Assembly (NCBI RefSeq): GCF_000337795.1
Contig: NZ_AOLP01000017.1
Span: 124,001 to 188,000, forward strand
DNA length: 64,000 nucleotides
Direction of reading: 5' to 3'
From: Haloferax denitrificans ATCC 35960
GTDB taxonomy: Archaea > Halobacteriota > Halobacteria > Halobacteriales > Haloferacaceae
This document shows, piece by piece, positions 32,533 to 40,395 of the stretch. A program made the position numbers and the translations under genes. The notes below the pieces were generated by a model that had not been told where the DNA came from, did not search any database, and saw only the letters and a list, made by a program, of their open reading frames with translations. Every line of letters begins with the position of its first letter. Position 1 is the stretch's first letter.

Positions 32533-33201
32533 ATGGTTGGGGACGCATACGCGTTGGCCGGAGTGACCGAGGCGCTGACCGAAGCGGCGGCCGCGGAGGG
32601 CATCGCGGACTACGTCGAGTTCCGGATGGACGGGGCGACCCACCCGCTCGACGCGCTCGACGAGTACGATGGGACGCTCCCGCTCATCGTCTCGAACCGG
32701 CCGGAGTGGGCCGGCGGCACCGCCGGCGAGTCCGACCGACTGGAGACCCTCGCGGCCGCCGCCGCGTTCGACGCCGTCGAGATGGTCGACGTGGAACTGC
32801 GGACGATTCGCGAGTGCGAGTGGCTTCGGGACGAACTGCGCGAACACGACGTCGAGCTAATCGTCTCCCACTACGACCGACAGAGTACCCCTCAGAAATC
32901 GGAGTTGTTGCAGATAGTATCAGAATGCGGTGAGTACGGCGACGTGGCGAAGCTCGTCGTCTCCGCCGAGGAGAAGTCGGACTCGCTCGCGCTGTTACAG
33001 TCGTTCAACGCCGCCTCCGAGCGGGGCGTGCGAGTCACCGGCTACGCGCTGGGCGAAATCGGCCGACACACCCGCGTTATCGGGGTTTTCTACGGTGCGT
33101 CGATTGCCTATGCGCCCGTCGTTACCGACGAGCGCTCTCCGAACGACATCGACCTCAGAAAGCTGTCGAACCTCCTCGAATGGGTCTCTTCGGCGCGGTG
33201 A
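32533..33201 (+). CDS. Type I 3-dehydroquinate dehydratase paralogue lacking the catalytic His
   Basis: 222 aa. Aligns without gaps with the canonical AroD at 33712 over the first ~195 residues. It keeps the substrate-binding E29/R31 (EFRMD), R56, Schiff-base K140 (GDVAKL) and R181. However, the catalytic His of S-x-H-D-F is Tyr (SHYDR, Y114) and the APGQ glutamine loop is replaced (SPND). It is also 25 residues shorter. It therefore probably performs a different Schiff-base reaction, or is inactive. TATA at 32505-32510 gives a leaderless mRNA. Location in the IclR/tct cluster suggests a catabolic substrate. Confidence 0.8.
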   Translation: MVGDAYALAGVTEALTEAAAAEGIADYVEFRMDGATHPLDALDEYDGTLPLIVSNRPEWAGGTAGESDRLETLAAAAAFDAVEMVDVELRTIRECEWLRDELREHDVELIVSHYDRQSTPQKSELLQIVSECGEYGDVAKLVVSAEEKSDSLALLQSFNAASERGVRVTGYALGEIGRHTRVIGVFYGASIAYAPVVTDERSPNDIDLRKLSNLLEWVSSAR

Positions 33202-33711
33202 ATTCCGGGGAACACGCGTAGCGCCTCGTCGCGGTCGCTCGCGCCGAAGCGGCCGGCGCGTCCGCGGAACCGTCCCGGTTGTCGGCGCGGCGGCGCGTCT
33301 CGGTTCAGCGGTGTCGCGGCTGAGCCTACGACGTAATTATCAGATTACTTTGAATAGTTCTGAGTTGTTAGGTTCTGTTCGAATCGGGTGCTGGTCGGTC
33401 GCGCATCGGTCGGACGGGGACCGAGCGACTGTTCCGCGCGTCCGCTCGCGAACCCCACCCGTTCCAACGGATACCGACTGCGGGTTCGTTCGCGCCGTCG
33501 GGAGAACAGATAGCCGACCGTTCGGGTCGAACGCCGACGATTTCTCGGATACATTCAAGTGGCCGCCTCGTAAGCTTCGGCTCAGACTCGATATCGTCGA
33601 TGAACGTTCCGGATAATCCGCCGAAAACGGCGTCTCTCGCCGCCTACGAGGAGGTGAGAACTCTTGCGCCGACAGCTAAGATTTATACGCGATGGGGTGA
33701 TAGGCGTTCAC
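33202..33711. other. Intergenic region with the aroD promoter
   Basis: 510 nt, no gene. TATA box TTTATA at 33682-33687, 27 nt before the aroD ATG, fits a leaderless transcript. Confidence 0.55.
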
Positions 33712-34455
33712 ATGAAACTCGACGAGTCTGCACTGGCGGCGACAACAAACGACCTCACACGAGAGGTAGACGCACGAGGGGTGGCAGACCTCATCGAATT
33801 CCGAATGGACAAGGCGGACGACCCGCTCGAACAACTCGCCGCGTACGACGGCGAACTGCCGATAATCGCGACCAATCGCGCTCGCTGGTTCGGGGGAAAG
33901 GCGAGCGACACCGGACGACTGGACGACCTGTTTTCCGCATCTCGGTACGACGCCGTAGAGTTCGTCGACATCGAACTCGAAACCGTTCGCGCCAAGGAGT
34001 GGCTGGCCCACGAGTTCCGCGAGAACGACGTCCAGCTCATCATCTCGCATCACGACTTCGAGGAGACGCCCGACCGCGACGTGCTCGACGCCATCATCGA
34101 GCAGTGCGCGGAGTTCGGCGACGTCGCGAAGGTGGCCGTCTTCCCCCAGAATCAGCGTGACACGCTCACGCTCCTGGAGGCCGTCAACGACGCGACCAAC
34201 CGCGGCATCGACGTGGCCGGCATCTCCATGGGCGAAATCGGGAGCCACACGCGCGTCATCGGCCACCTCTACGGGTCGAAACTCGGATACGCGCCCCTCC
34301 TCGCGGACGACAACGACTACGCGCCGGGGCAGATTCCGCTCGAAAAGCTCGCCTCGCTCATCGAAGTCACGAAAAACGAGCACGTCGACGGACAGGTCAT
34401 CGACACCATTCGGAGCGAGGTGTCGGTGCCGAAGGAACTGACGCTCTCGGACTGA
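33712..34455 (+). CDS. aroD: 3-dehydroquinate dehydratase, type I
   Basis: 247 aa. Converts 3-dehydroquinate to 3-dehydroshikimate in the shikimate pathway through a Schiff base. All key residues are seen: E29 and R31 in EFRMD, R56 in IATNR, catalytic H114 in ISHHDFEETP, Schiff-base K140 in GDVAKV, R181 in GSHTR, and Q207 in YAPGQ. The start at 33712 is fixed by the TATA spacing and the paralogue alignment. It is separated from the paralogue upstream by 510 nt with its own promoter. Confidence 0.93.
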   Translation: MKLDESALAATTNDLTREVDARGVADLIEFRMDKADDPLEQLAAYDGELPIIATNRARWFGGKASDTGRLDDLFSASRYDAVEFVDIELETVRAKEWLAHEFRENDVQLIISHHDFEETPDRDVLDAIIEQCAEFGDVAKVAVFPQNQRDTLTLLEAVNDATNRGIDVAGISMGEIGSHTRVIGHLYGSKLGYAPLLADDNDYAPGQIPLEKLASLIEVTKNEHVDGQVIDTIRSEVSVPKELTLSD

Positions 34456-34530
34456 CGCCGGCGACCCTGCGGCCGCCCGCCGTCAGCAGACTCGTTTCAT
34501 CTCTTCTCGCCGCGGACTCGACCGCCGGCG

Positions 34531-35481
34531 TCAGTCGGCAAGTCGCTCGACGTCCGTCAGCACCGCGCTCGCCGTCTCGGGACCGCCGGCCCCTTGGCCG
34601 GTGATGCCGAGTCGGCCGCAGTAGTCGGCTTCGATTTGGACGGCGTTTTCCGTCCCCGACGGGGCGACTGCCCCGTTTTCGGGCACTAATCGCGGGCCGA
34701 CGCGAACCGCGCCGTCCGCGACTTCGACGATGAGTCGAATCGTCTGGCCGTCCTCGGCGGCGAGGTCGAGCATACTGCCCGAAAGCTCCTGAATCCCCTC
34801 GACTTCGGCGTCGTCGAGCGTGTACTCGGTCTCGCCCTCCGAGAGGACGTTGGCGACGATGACGCCCTTGAGCGCCGTGTCCGTGCCGTCCACGTCGAAG
34901 GTCGGGTCGGCCTCGGCGACGCCGAGGTCCTGCGCCTCCGCGAGCACGTGTTCGTAGTCGAGGCCCTCGGCGGCCATCCGCGAGAGGACGAAGTTCGCCG
35001 TCCCGTTCAGCACGCCGTACACCGCCGACACGCGCGACGGGCCCACGTCCTCGATAGTCGAGAGGATGGGAAGCGCACCCCCGACGGTCGCGCCGAAGCG
35101 GACGGTCCCCTCGCTTTCGGCTTCGAGCGCGCGCACGTCGGCGTACCGTTCCGCGACCGGACCCTTGTTCGCGAGCACGACATCGCGGTCGTCGGCCAGC
35201 GCGCGCTCGACGTGCGAGAAGCCGGGCTCGGCGTCGCCGAGCGTCGTCGGCGTCGCCTCCACCAACACGTCGTAGTCGGCGTCGAACACCGACTCGGGGT
35301 CCGCGTCGCCGACCACGCCTTCCTCTCGTTTCTTCGACAGCACCGCGTCGGCGTCGATGCCGTCGGCGTCGACGACGGCGCTTTCCGAGTCCGCGAACGC
35401 GGTCACGACGTGGCCGTGTTCGGCGGCCAGTTCGACGACGGCGCTTCCGACCGCGCCGGCACCGAGGACGCAGAGTCTCAC
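34531..35481 (-). CDS. hom: Homoserine dehydrogenase
   Basis: 316 aa. NAD(P)-dependent reduction of aspartate semialdehyde to homoserine, for threonine and methionine synthesis. Rossmann motif GAGAVGSAVVELA at the N terminus; NKGPVA; catalytic-domain segments GATVGGALPILSTI, GVLNGTANFVLSRM and DLGVAEADPTFDVDGTDTALK. It lacks a C-terminal ACT domain; a separate ACT protein is encoded immediately upstream with a 4-nt overlap and may supply allosteric control. Confidence 0.93.
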   Translation of the reverse strand: MRLCVLGAGAVGSAVVELAAEHGHVVTAFADSESAVVDADGIDADAVLSKKREEGVVGDADPESVFDADYDVLVEATPTTLGDAEPGFSHVERALADDRDVVLANKGPVAERYADVRALEAESEGTVRFGATVGGALPILSTIEDVGPSRVSAVYGVLNGTANFVLSRMAAEGLDYEHVLAEAQDLGVAEADPTFDVDGTDTALKGVIVANVLSEGETEYTLDDAEVEGIQELSGSMLDLAAEDGQTIRLIVEVADGAVRVGPRLVPENGAVAPSGTENAVQIEADYCGRLGITGQGAGGPETASAVLTDVERLAD

Positions 35482-36011
35482 GCGCGACCCCCCACAGTCA
35501 GCGGCTCGACGAGCTGGAGGTCCTTCTCGTCGGCGATGTCGCGCATCGCCGAGAGGACGTCTTCGGTGGACCCCGATTCGGCGGCCAGTTGCAGGCGGGC
35601 GCTGGAGACGTCGATAGAGCCCGCGGGCGCGGACAGCGAGATGTCGGTGACCGTCGCGTTCCGCGTCGCCTCTATCTGCGTCAGCGTGTCGGAGAGGTCC
35701 GTCTCGATGAGGTGCCCAGAGAGGATGATGGTCAGGCGCTCGCTGTAGCGCTCGGTCCCGGCCTGAATCACGTTGATGCCGGCCTCGCTCAGCCCCTCGA
35801 CGATGTTGTCGAAGCGGTCGGGCGTCGCCTCGATGTCGACCTCCACCGGGATGTAGCCGCGCGGGGTGACGTTGCCGCGCTCGTGGAAAATCGAGAGGAG
35901 GTTCCCCCCGTGTTCGGCGATGGGTTGCAACGAGCGCAGGAGTTCGCCGGGTTCGTCGACGAGTTCGAGTCGGAGCGTGTACGCCTGAACGTCGTTGCGG
36001 ACCTCACTCAT
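35478..36011 (-). CDS. ACT-domain regulatory protein
   Basis: 177 aa. An N-terminal ACT domain (AYTLRLELVDEPGELLRSLQPI) and a second ligand-binding-like half (LIETDLSDTLTQIEAT). No catalytic domain. Overlaps hom by 4 nt, so it is likely a stand-alone sensor of threonine or another amino acid that controls homoserine dehydrogenase. A TATA-like GTATATGGG lies about 60 nt upstream on the minus strand. Confidence 0.85.
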   Translation of the reverse strand: MSEVRNDVQAYTLRLELVDEPGELLRSLQPIAEHGGNLLSIFHERGNVTPRGYIPVEVDIEATPDRFDNIVEGLSEAGINVIQAGTERYSERLTIILSGHLIETDLSDTLTQIEATRNATVTDISLSAPAGSIDVSSARLQLAAESGSTEDVLSAMRDIADEKDLQLVEPLTVGGRA

Positions 36012-36573
36012 CCGCGCAACACCGTACTACCGTGTCGTTCATTGTCGGAAATCGAGCGAGCAGGCCCATATACGTATTGCGTTCGAACGGGTCGGTCGCC
36101 GACCGCGACCGTCGGCCCGTCTGCTGTGAGAGAGTCATCACTGAGGGTTCGCCGTACGTGCGTCGGCCCGAAATGTACTCAGGTTCGCTACAAAGATTAC
36201 CGCACCCGGATACCGTTCGCGAATCTGGGTTGTGCGTACTTTCCACACAAGCACTATCGAGGGCAATAGCCCCGACTCGGGTTCGTGTGCGAATGTCGTG
36301 TAAACACCACCATTTAGACCCTCGATTGTTTTATTTATGGCTGATTGAGCCATAATATACAGCATTATTCAGTTTCTACTCACTGAGCGTTCGTCGGTGT
36401 GTTCGTGAGCGCCGCGAATCATGCATTAATCAAACACAAGCGCTTCCGCGACACTCTATTTACAACGAATAATAGTTAACATCTCGCACGGCGTATAAGC
36501 TGGTGTATCCGCCGCCGACGGGAAGCGAGAGCGTTGCCGTCTGCGGACGGGTGCGACAGAGGGAAACACAGAG
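36012..36573. other. Intergenic region with a palindrome
   Basis: 560 nt between divergent genes. TATGGCT-GATTG-AGCCATA at 36336-36354 is a perfect 7-bp inverted repeat in an AT-rich stretch. A TATA-like CGTATAAG at about 36490 may serve the SnoaL gene. A 75-codon minus-strand frame at 36138-36365 is not convincing. Confidence 0.4.
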
Positions 36574-37020
36574 ATGGCATCAGCAAGCACACCGACACCG
36601 ACGCCGACCGGGAACGAGCGACTCGCTCGACGCTTCCCGGAGGAAGTCGCGAGCGAGGGGAACATCGGCCTCATCGACGAGATTTGCGCCGCGGACGTCC
36701 TCGACCACAGCCCGCTCGGCGAAGTTCGCGGACGCGACGAACTCAAAGCCCAGATTTCGGGGCTCAAAGCGTCGTTCAGCGACTTCTCGGCGACGGTCGA
36801 AGACACGATTTCGGCGGGCGACACGGTCGCGATGCGCGTCACGCTCCGCGGGACCCACGACGGCGCGTTCATGGGCATCGAACCGACCGGGAAGTCCTTC
36901 GAGGTGGGAAACATGGTGTTCTCCCGCATCGAAGACGGCGTGATCGCCGAGCGGTGGGTCCAACCGGACCTGCTCGGCATGCTCACGCAACTCGGCGCTG
37001 TCGAACTCCCCGAGGCGTGA
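36574..37020 (+). CDS. SnoaL-like ester-cyclase-family protein
   Basis: 148 aa. NTF2-like fold: RFPEEVASEGNIGLIDEICAADVLDHSP, GRDELKAQISGLKASFSDF, and the C-terminal GVIAERWVQPDLLGMLTQLG that ends SnoaL/polyketide-cyclase-like domains. The family includes small hydrolases and cyclases of unknown substrate. The first ~12 residues are a Ser/Thr/Pro tail. No operon partner. Confidence 0.75.
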   Translation: MASASTPTPTPTGNERLARRFPEEVASEGNIGLIDEICAADVLDHSPLGEVRGRDELKAQISGLKASFSDFSATVEDTISAGDTVAMRVTLRGTHDGAFMGIEPTGKSFEVGNMVFSRIEDGVIAERWVQPDLLGMLTQLGAVELPEA

Positions 37021-37261
37021 CCGACGCCGAAACGGCTACGTTTTGGGCGACGAACGCGCGGCTCGATGGATGAGAAGGAAGAGCGCGGACGACCGGGCAC
37101 CCGCCCGCACTCCACGGACACTGGGGAAAAACCTCCCCGGTATACGCAACCCAAGTGCAGGTATCTACCTGCAGTAGACGCGTACAACCTCCACCGTTAA
37201 AACATTTTTCAAATGTCATATGACTCGTGTGCACTGAACGCACACCTCGGCGACCGTCCGG

Positions 37262-37993
37262 TCAGCCGTCGAACGTCGACAGCCGGCGGCGCTCCCGCGC
37301 GAGGATTCGCGCCCAGTAGTCGAACAGGACGATGTCGACGTCGTACACGTCGGCGATGCGGCGGACCCACTCGTCGTCCGAAAACAGCAGTCGCTGGAAG
37401 GTCCGCACGTCGGGGTCGAGTTCGGCCCGCCGGCCGGCGTAGTAGGCGACGGTCTGCTCGCGGGTCCGCTCGACCAAAAGCGGGGGGACGAAGATGCCCG
37501 ACTCGCGGGCGACGTAGGCGAACCACTCCAGATGGAGGACGGCGTCGGCGAGGACGAACCGCTCGGCGAAGCCGTCGACGTACGCCGTCGCGGGCCGGCC
37601 GTCGACGTACACGTCTTCCGGGAGGGAGAACCGCGGCACCGACAGGTGCGGGAGGTCGTCGGCGTACCGTTCGGCGACCCGCCGGAGCCGGAACTCCGCG
37701 TAGGCACACGGGGCCGCGAGGCCGAGTTCGTACCACAGCGGCATCCACTGGCAAAACGGGTCGCAGAACACCGCGTCGGCCAGCAGGTCGGCGGCGACGG
37801 AGCGGGCGAGGTCCGGGGGCAGGTCGGTCCGTCCCGCCCGCATCGCGTCCGTCGCGCGGACCACCCGCGACTCGAAGTCGCCGACGCGAAGGCCCATGCC
37901 CGCCGCCACGTCGTGGACGTACTCGGCACCGATTCGGTACCAGTCGGCGAAGTCGGCGGGGCGGCGGAGTCGCAGGAGGCGCAGGACGGTCAC
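37262..37993 (-). CDS. Hypothetical haloarchaeal protein
   Basis: 243 aa, Arg/Asp/aromatic-rich, no signal peptide or membrane helix. Helical throughout (RSVAADLLADAVFCDPFCQWMPLWYELG; WVRRIADVYDVDIVLFDYWARILARERRRL). Codon use is typical of the core genome and the frame is uninterrupted, so it is a real gene. No family recognised. Confidence 0.65.
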   Translation of the reverse strand: MTVLRLLRLRRPADFADWYRIGAEYVHDVAAGMGLRVGDFESRVVRATDAMRAGRTDLPPDLARSVAADLLADAVFCDPFCQWMPLWYELGLAAPCAYAEFRLRRVAERYADDLPHLSVPRFSLPEDVYVDGRPATAYVDGFAERFVLADAVLHLEWFAYVARESGIFVPPLLVERTREQTVAYYAGRRAELDPDVRTFQRLLFSDDEWVRRIADVYDVDIVLFDYWARILARERRRLSTFDG

Positions 37994-38104
37994 AGGAGGA
38001 CTACGGGGGACGGCGGTTTGGCTCTATCCCCGCGGCGGCGACGCGGCAGTAAAAGACGGCTCGGTCGGCGGTCGATTCCCGCGGCGGCGACGAGCGGCGG
38101 TCGC

Positions 38105-38569
38105 TCACTCCCGCCGGTCGAACGAGAGCGCGAGCGGCGTCGCGGTGCTCAGGTTGTCGCTGACCGGACAGCGCGCTTCGACCGCGGAGAGCCACGCGCC
38201 GATGGTCTCGGCGTCGGCGTCGACGTCGGCGGTGACCGCGACGCGAATCTCCTCGTAGCCGGCGCGGCCGTCATCGCGCTTGCCCATGAACTTCGCGGGG
38301 TCCAGGTCGCCCTCGATGGCGATTTCGAGGTCTCGAACGTCGAGGTCCATCTCGCGGGCGACGACGTGGGCCGTGACGTTCAGACAGCCGGCGAGCGCGC
38401 CGAGGACGTACTCGACGGGGTTCGGTCCGGCGTTCGCCCCGCCCAGCGACTCCGGCTCGTCGACGACGAACTCGAAATCGCGGACGGAGACGCGGGTCTC
38501 GGTCGGCGATGCGGCCTCCGCGGCGACGGCGAAGGTCAGGGTCTGGGACTGGGATTTCTCGGTGGACAT
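38105..38569 (-). CDS. OsmC/Ohr-family protein
   Basis: 154 aa from the ATG at 38567-38569. Contains the OsmC core: GANAGPNPVEYVLGALAGCLNVTAHVVA with the conserved Cys in the central helix, and a second Cys in RCPVSDNL near the C terminus. The two cysteines are the peroxidatic pair of organic-hydroperoxide reductases. Cytoplasmic. Alone between the hypothetical and the minD-partner genes. Confidence 0.87.
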   Translation of the reverse strand: MSTEKSQSQTLTFAVAAEAASPTETRVSVRDFEFVVDEPESLGGANAGPNPVEYVLGALAGCLNVTAHVVAREMDLDVRDLEIAIEGDLDPAKFMGKRDDGRAGYEEIRVAVTADVDADAETIGAWLSAVEARCPVSDNLSTATPLALSFDRRE

Positions 38570-38633
38570 ACCTAGAGGGACGCACGGCGGAACCATAGCC
38601 ACAGAAGACGGTTCTCAACCGTCGAGAAGCGTG

Positions 38634-39251
38634 TCAGCGACTGTCCGGGCCGACGTCAATCGCGGCGGCGTCAGCGTCGTCGGCGTCGTCGGCGTCGTCG
38701 GCATCGTCGGCGTCGTCTGCCAACACGTCGTCGAGTCCCCACTCCGACGCCCTCGCGCGGGCCTCCTCGCGGGCCTCGGACCGAATCTCCTCGATCGCGT
38801 CGGCATCGGCGAGGAACGATTCGACCGCGCTCTGGTCGCGGCCCTCCTCGCGGCGGGCGGCGGGGGCGGCGTCGGTGGTCTTCGCCGCCAACCGCTCGTC
38901 GCCGGCGAGGACGCGGGCCGGCTCGCCCGGCGGGACGCGGAACGCCTCGACCTCGTGGGCGTCCGCGAGGGCGTCGGCGTCGACGGCGTGGACCGCGGCG
39001 CGGGTCGGGCCGGTGACCGCGAACCCCTCCAGTCCGTCGCGGCCGCCGACCTCGCGCTCCGTGTCGTAGGCGAGGACGGGAATCCCGTCTTCGAACGTGA
39101 CGACGCCGCGGGTGGTCTCGCCGAGGAGGAGCGCGTCCTGCGGCTCGAAGACGACGTAGCCGGTGAGTTCCTCGTCGAGCACCGTCCGAAGCACCGCCGC
39201 CGCGTCGTCGACGACGCGCGACCGGCGGAGCTCGCCCCGCGGGATTCTCAT
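38634..39251 (-). CDS. MinD-associated acidic repeat protein
   Basis: 205 aa. N-terminal ~95 residues form a small domain (LTGYVVFEPQDALLLGETTRGVVTF); the C-terminal part is helical and ends in a run of Asp-Asp-Ala repeats encoded by a GTC/GGC triplet repeat at about 38665-38720. It overlaps minD by 4 nt, as the H. volcanii HVO_0596/minD2 pair does (recollection). A role with MinD in cell shape, motility or pili positioning is inferred from that pair. Confidence 0.75.
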   Translation of the reverse strand: MRIPRGELRRSRVVDDAAAVLRTVLDEELTGYVVFEPQDALLLGETTRGVVTFEDGIPVLAYDTEREVGGRDGLEGFAVTGPTRAAVHAVDADALADAHEVEAFRVPPGEPARVLAGDERLAAKTTDAAPAARREEGRDQSAVESFLADADAIEEIRSEAREEARARASEWGLDDVLADDADDADDADDADDADAAAIDVGPDSR

Positions 39252-40021
39252 ATCCGCTCGGGGACGACAGCACTCTTGAACCGCTCTGCGACCTCGCGGC
39301 CGTCGCCGTCGCGCACGTCGAGTCGGGCGGCCGCCTCGCGGAAGGCGTCGGCGGCCGGGTCGTCGGGCGCGTGTGCGAGGAGGGGTTTGCCCTCGCGGCG
39401 GGCCGCGCGGACCGCGTCGCTCTCGGGGACCGACGCGAGCGTCTGCCCGCCGAAGTAGCGGCCGGCCTGCTCCGCGATGCGGTCGACGTTCTCGTCGGGG
39501 CGCACGCGGTTGAACACCACGCCCGCCGTGTCGGTGCCGTAGGAGTGGGCGTACTCCTGGACTTTCAGCCCGTCCGACAAAGACGGCACGGTGGGCTGGA
39601 GGACGACGACGATGCGGTCCGCGAGGACGACGGGGAGCACCGCGCTCTTGGAGCCGAGCGCGGCGGGCGAATCGAGGAGGAGCACGTCCGTGTCGGCCGC
39701 GAGTTCGGCGACCACGTCTCGGAGGCGACCGGGGTCCGCGGCCTCGAACGCCGCGAGACTCGTCCCGCAGGGGACGACAGACAGCCCGAACCGCTCGTAC
39801 ACCGCGTCGGACACCGCGGCGTCGCGCTCGTCGACGAGCAAGTCGTGGAGCGTCACGTCGGCGTCGTCCAAGCCGGCGTGGAAAAGCAGGTTCGCCATGC
39901 CCGTGTCCGCGTCGATGACGGTCACGTCGTAGTCCTCGGCGAGCGCCATCCCCAGCGCGAGCGTACTCGTCGTCTTCCCGGTGCCGCCCTTCCCGCTGGC
40001 GACGGCGAACGCCTCAACCAT
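39248..40021 (-). CDS. minD2: MinD/ParA-family ATPase (MinD2-like)
   Basis: 257 aa from the ATG at 40019-40021. Deviant Walker A GKGGTGKTTS (residues 9-18), switch I VIDADTGMANLLFHAG, Walker B DVLLLDSPA. The sequence ends without an obvious amphipathic membrane-targeting helix, as in archaeal MinD2. Such ATPases position polar structures rather than the FtsZ ring in haloarchaea. Operon with the acidic repeat protein. The paralogue name comes from remembered synteny. Confidence 0.85.
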   Translation of the reverse strand: MVEAFAVASGKGGTGKTTSTLALGMALAEDYDVTVIDADTGMANLLFHAGLDDADVTLHDLLVDERDAAVSDAVYERFGLSVVPCGTSLAAFEAADPGRLRDVVAELAADTDVLLLDSPAALGSKSAVLPVVLADRIVVVLQPTVPSLSDGLKVQEYAHSYGTDTAGVVFNRVRPDENVDRIAEQAGRYFGGQTLASVPESDAVRAARREGKPLLAHAPDDPAADAFREAAARLDVRDGDGREVAERFKSAVVPERI

Positions 40022-40143
40022 GCCACCACGTCCCCGGTGATTTCGCATAAGTGTTCGGAACGGGTGGACGTGCGCCGACGAATATCGTGTCAATCGGTAA
40101 CAAACATTAATAGTGAGGACATCATGGGGTGAAACGACCACCG

Positions 40144-40251
40144 ATGTTCCGAATCGTTATCCAATCGTTCGCTTTCGTAGTCGATGACTCGACGTTCGCG
40201 GTGTACGCGACCCTCCTCACCATCGCGTTCATCGTGTACCTGAATCGGTGA
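40144..40251 (+). CDS. 35-aa membrane microprotein
   Basis: ATG at 40144, TGA at 40249-40251. FRIVIQSFAFVVDDSTFAV followed by a single predicted membrane helix, YATLLTIAFIVYL, and NR. It lies divergent from minD2; an AT-rich CATTAATAG about 35 nt upstream may be the promoter. No family recognised. Confidence 0.5.
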   Translation: MFRIVIQSFAFVVDDSTFAVYATLLTIAFIVYLNR

Positions 40252-40395
40252 CGCGGGTCCGAGCCGCGGCGCGCAACCGAGGTCCGCGGCCCCGCGCGGG
40301 ACGAAACTGAGACCGCCGGTCGGCCGTGGCCCGCGTCGGCTCGCGTCGGGGAGTCGGCGTTCCCCGTCTCGGCGGCGTCGACGCGGGTGCTCGGC

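Noticed and set aside
36138..36365. 75-codon minus-strand frame in the ACT-SnoaL gap
   Set aside because: No family, no promoter and composition like the intergenic surroundings.
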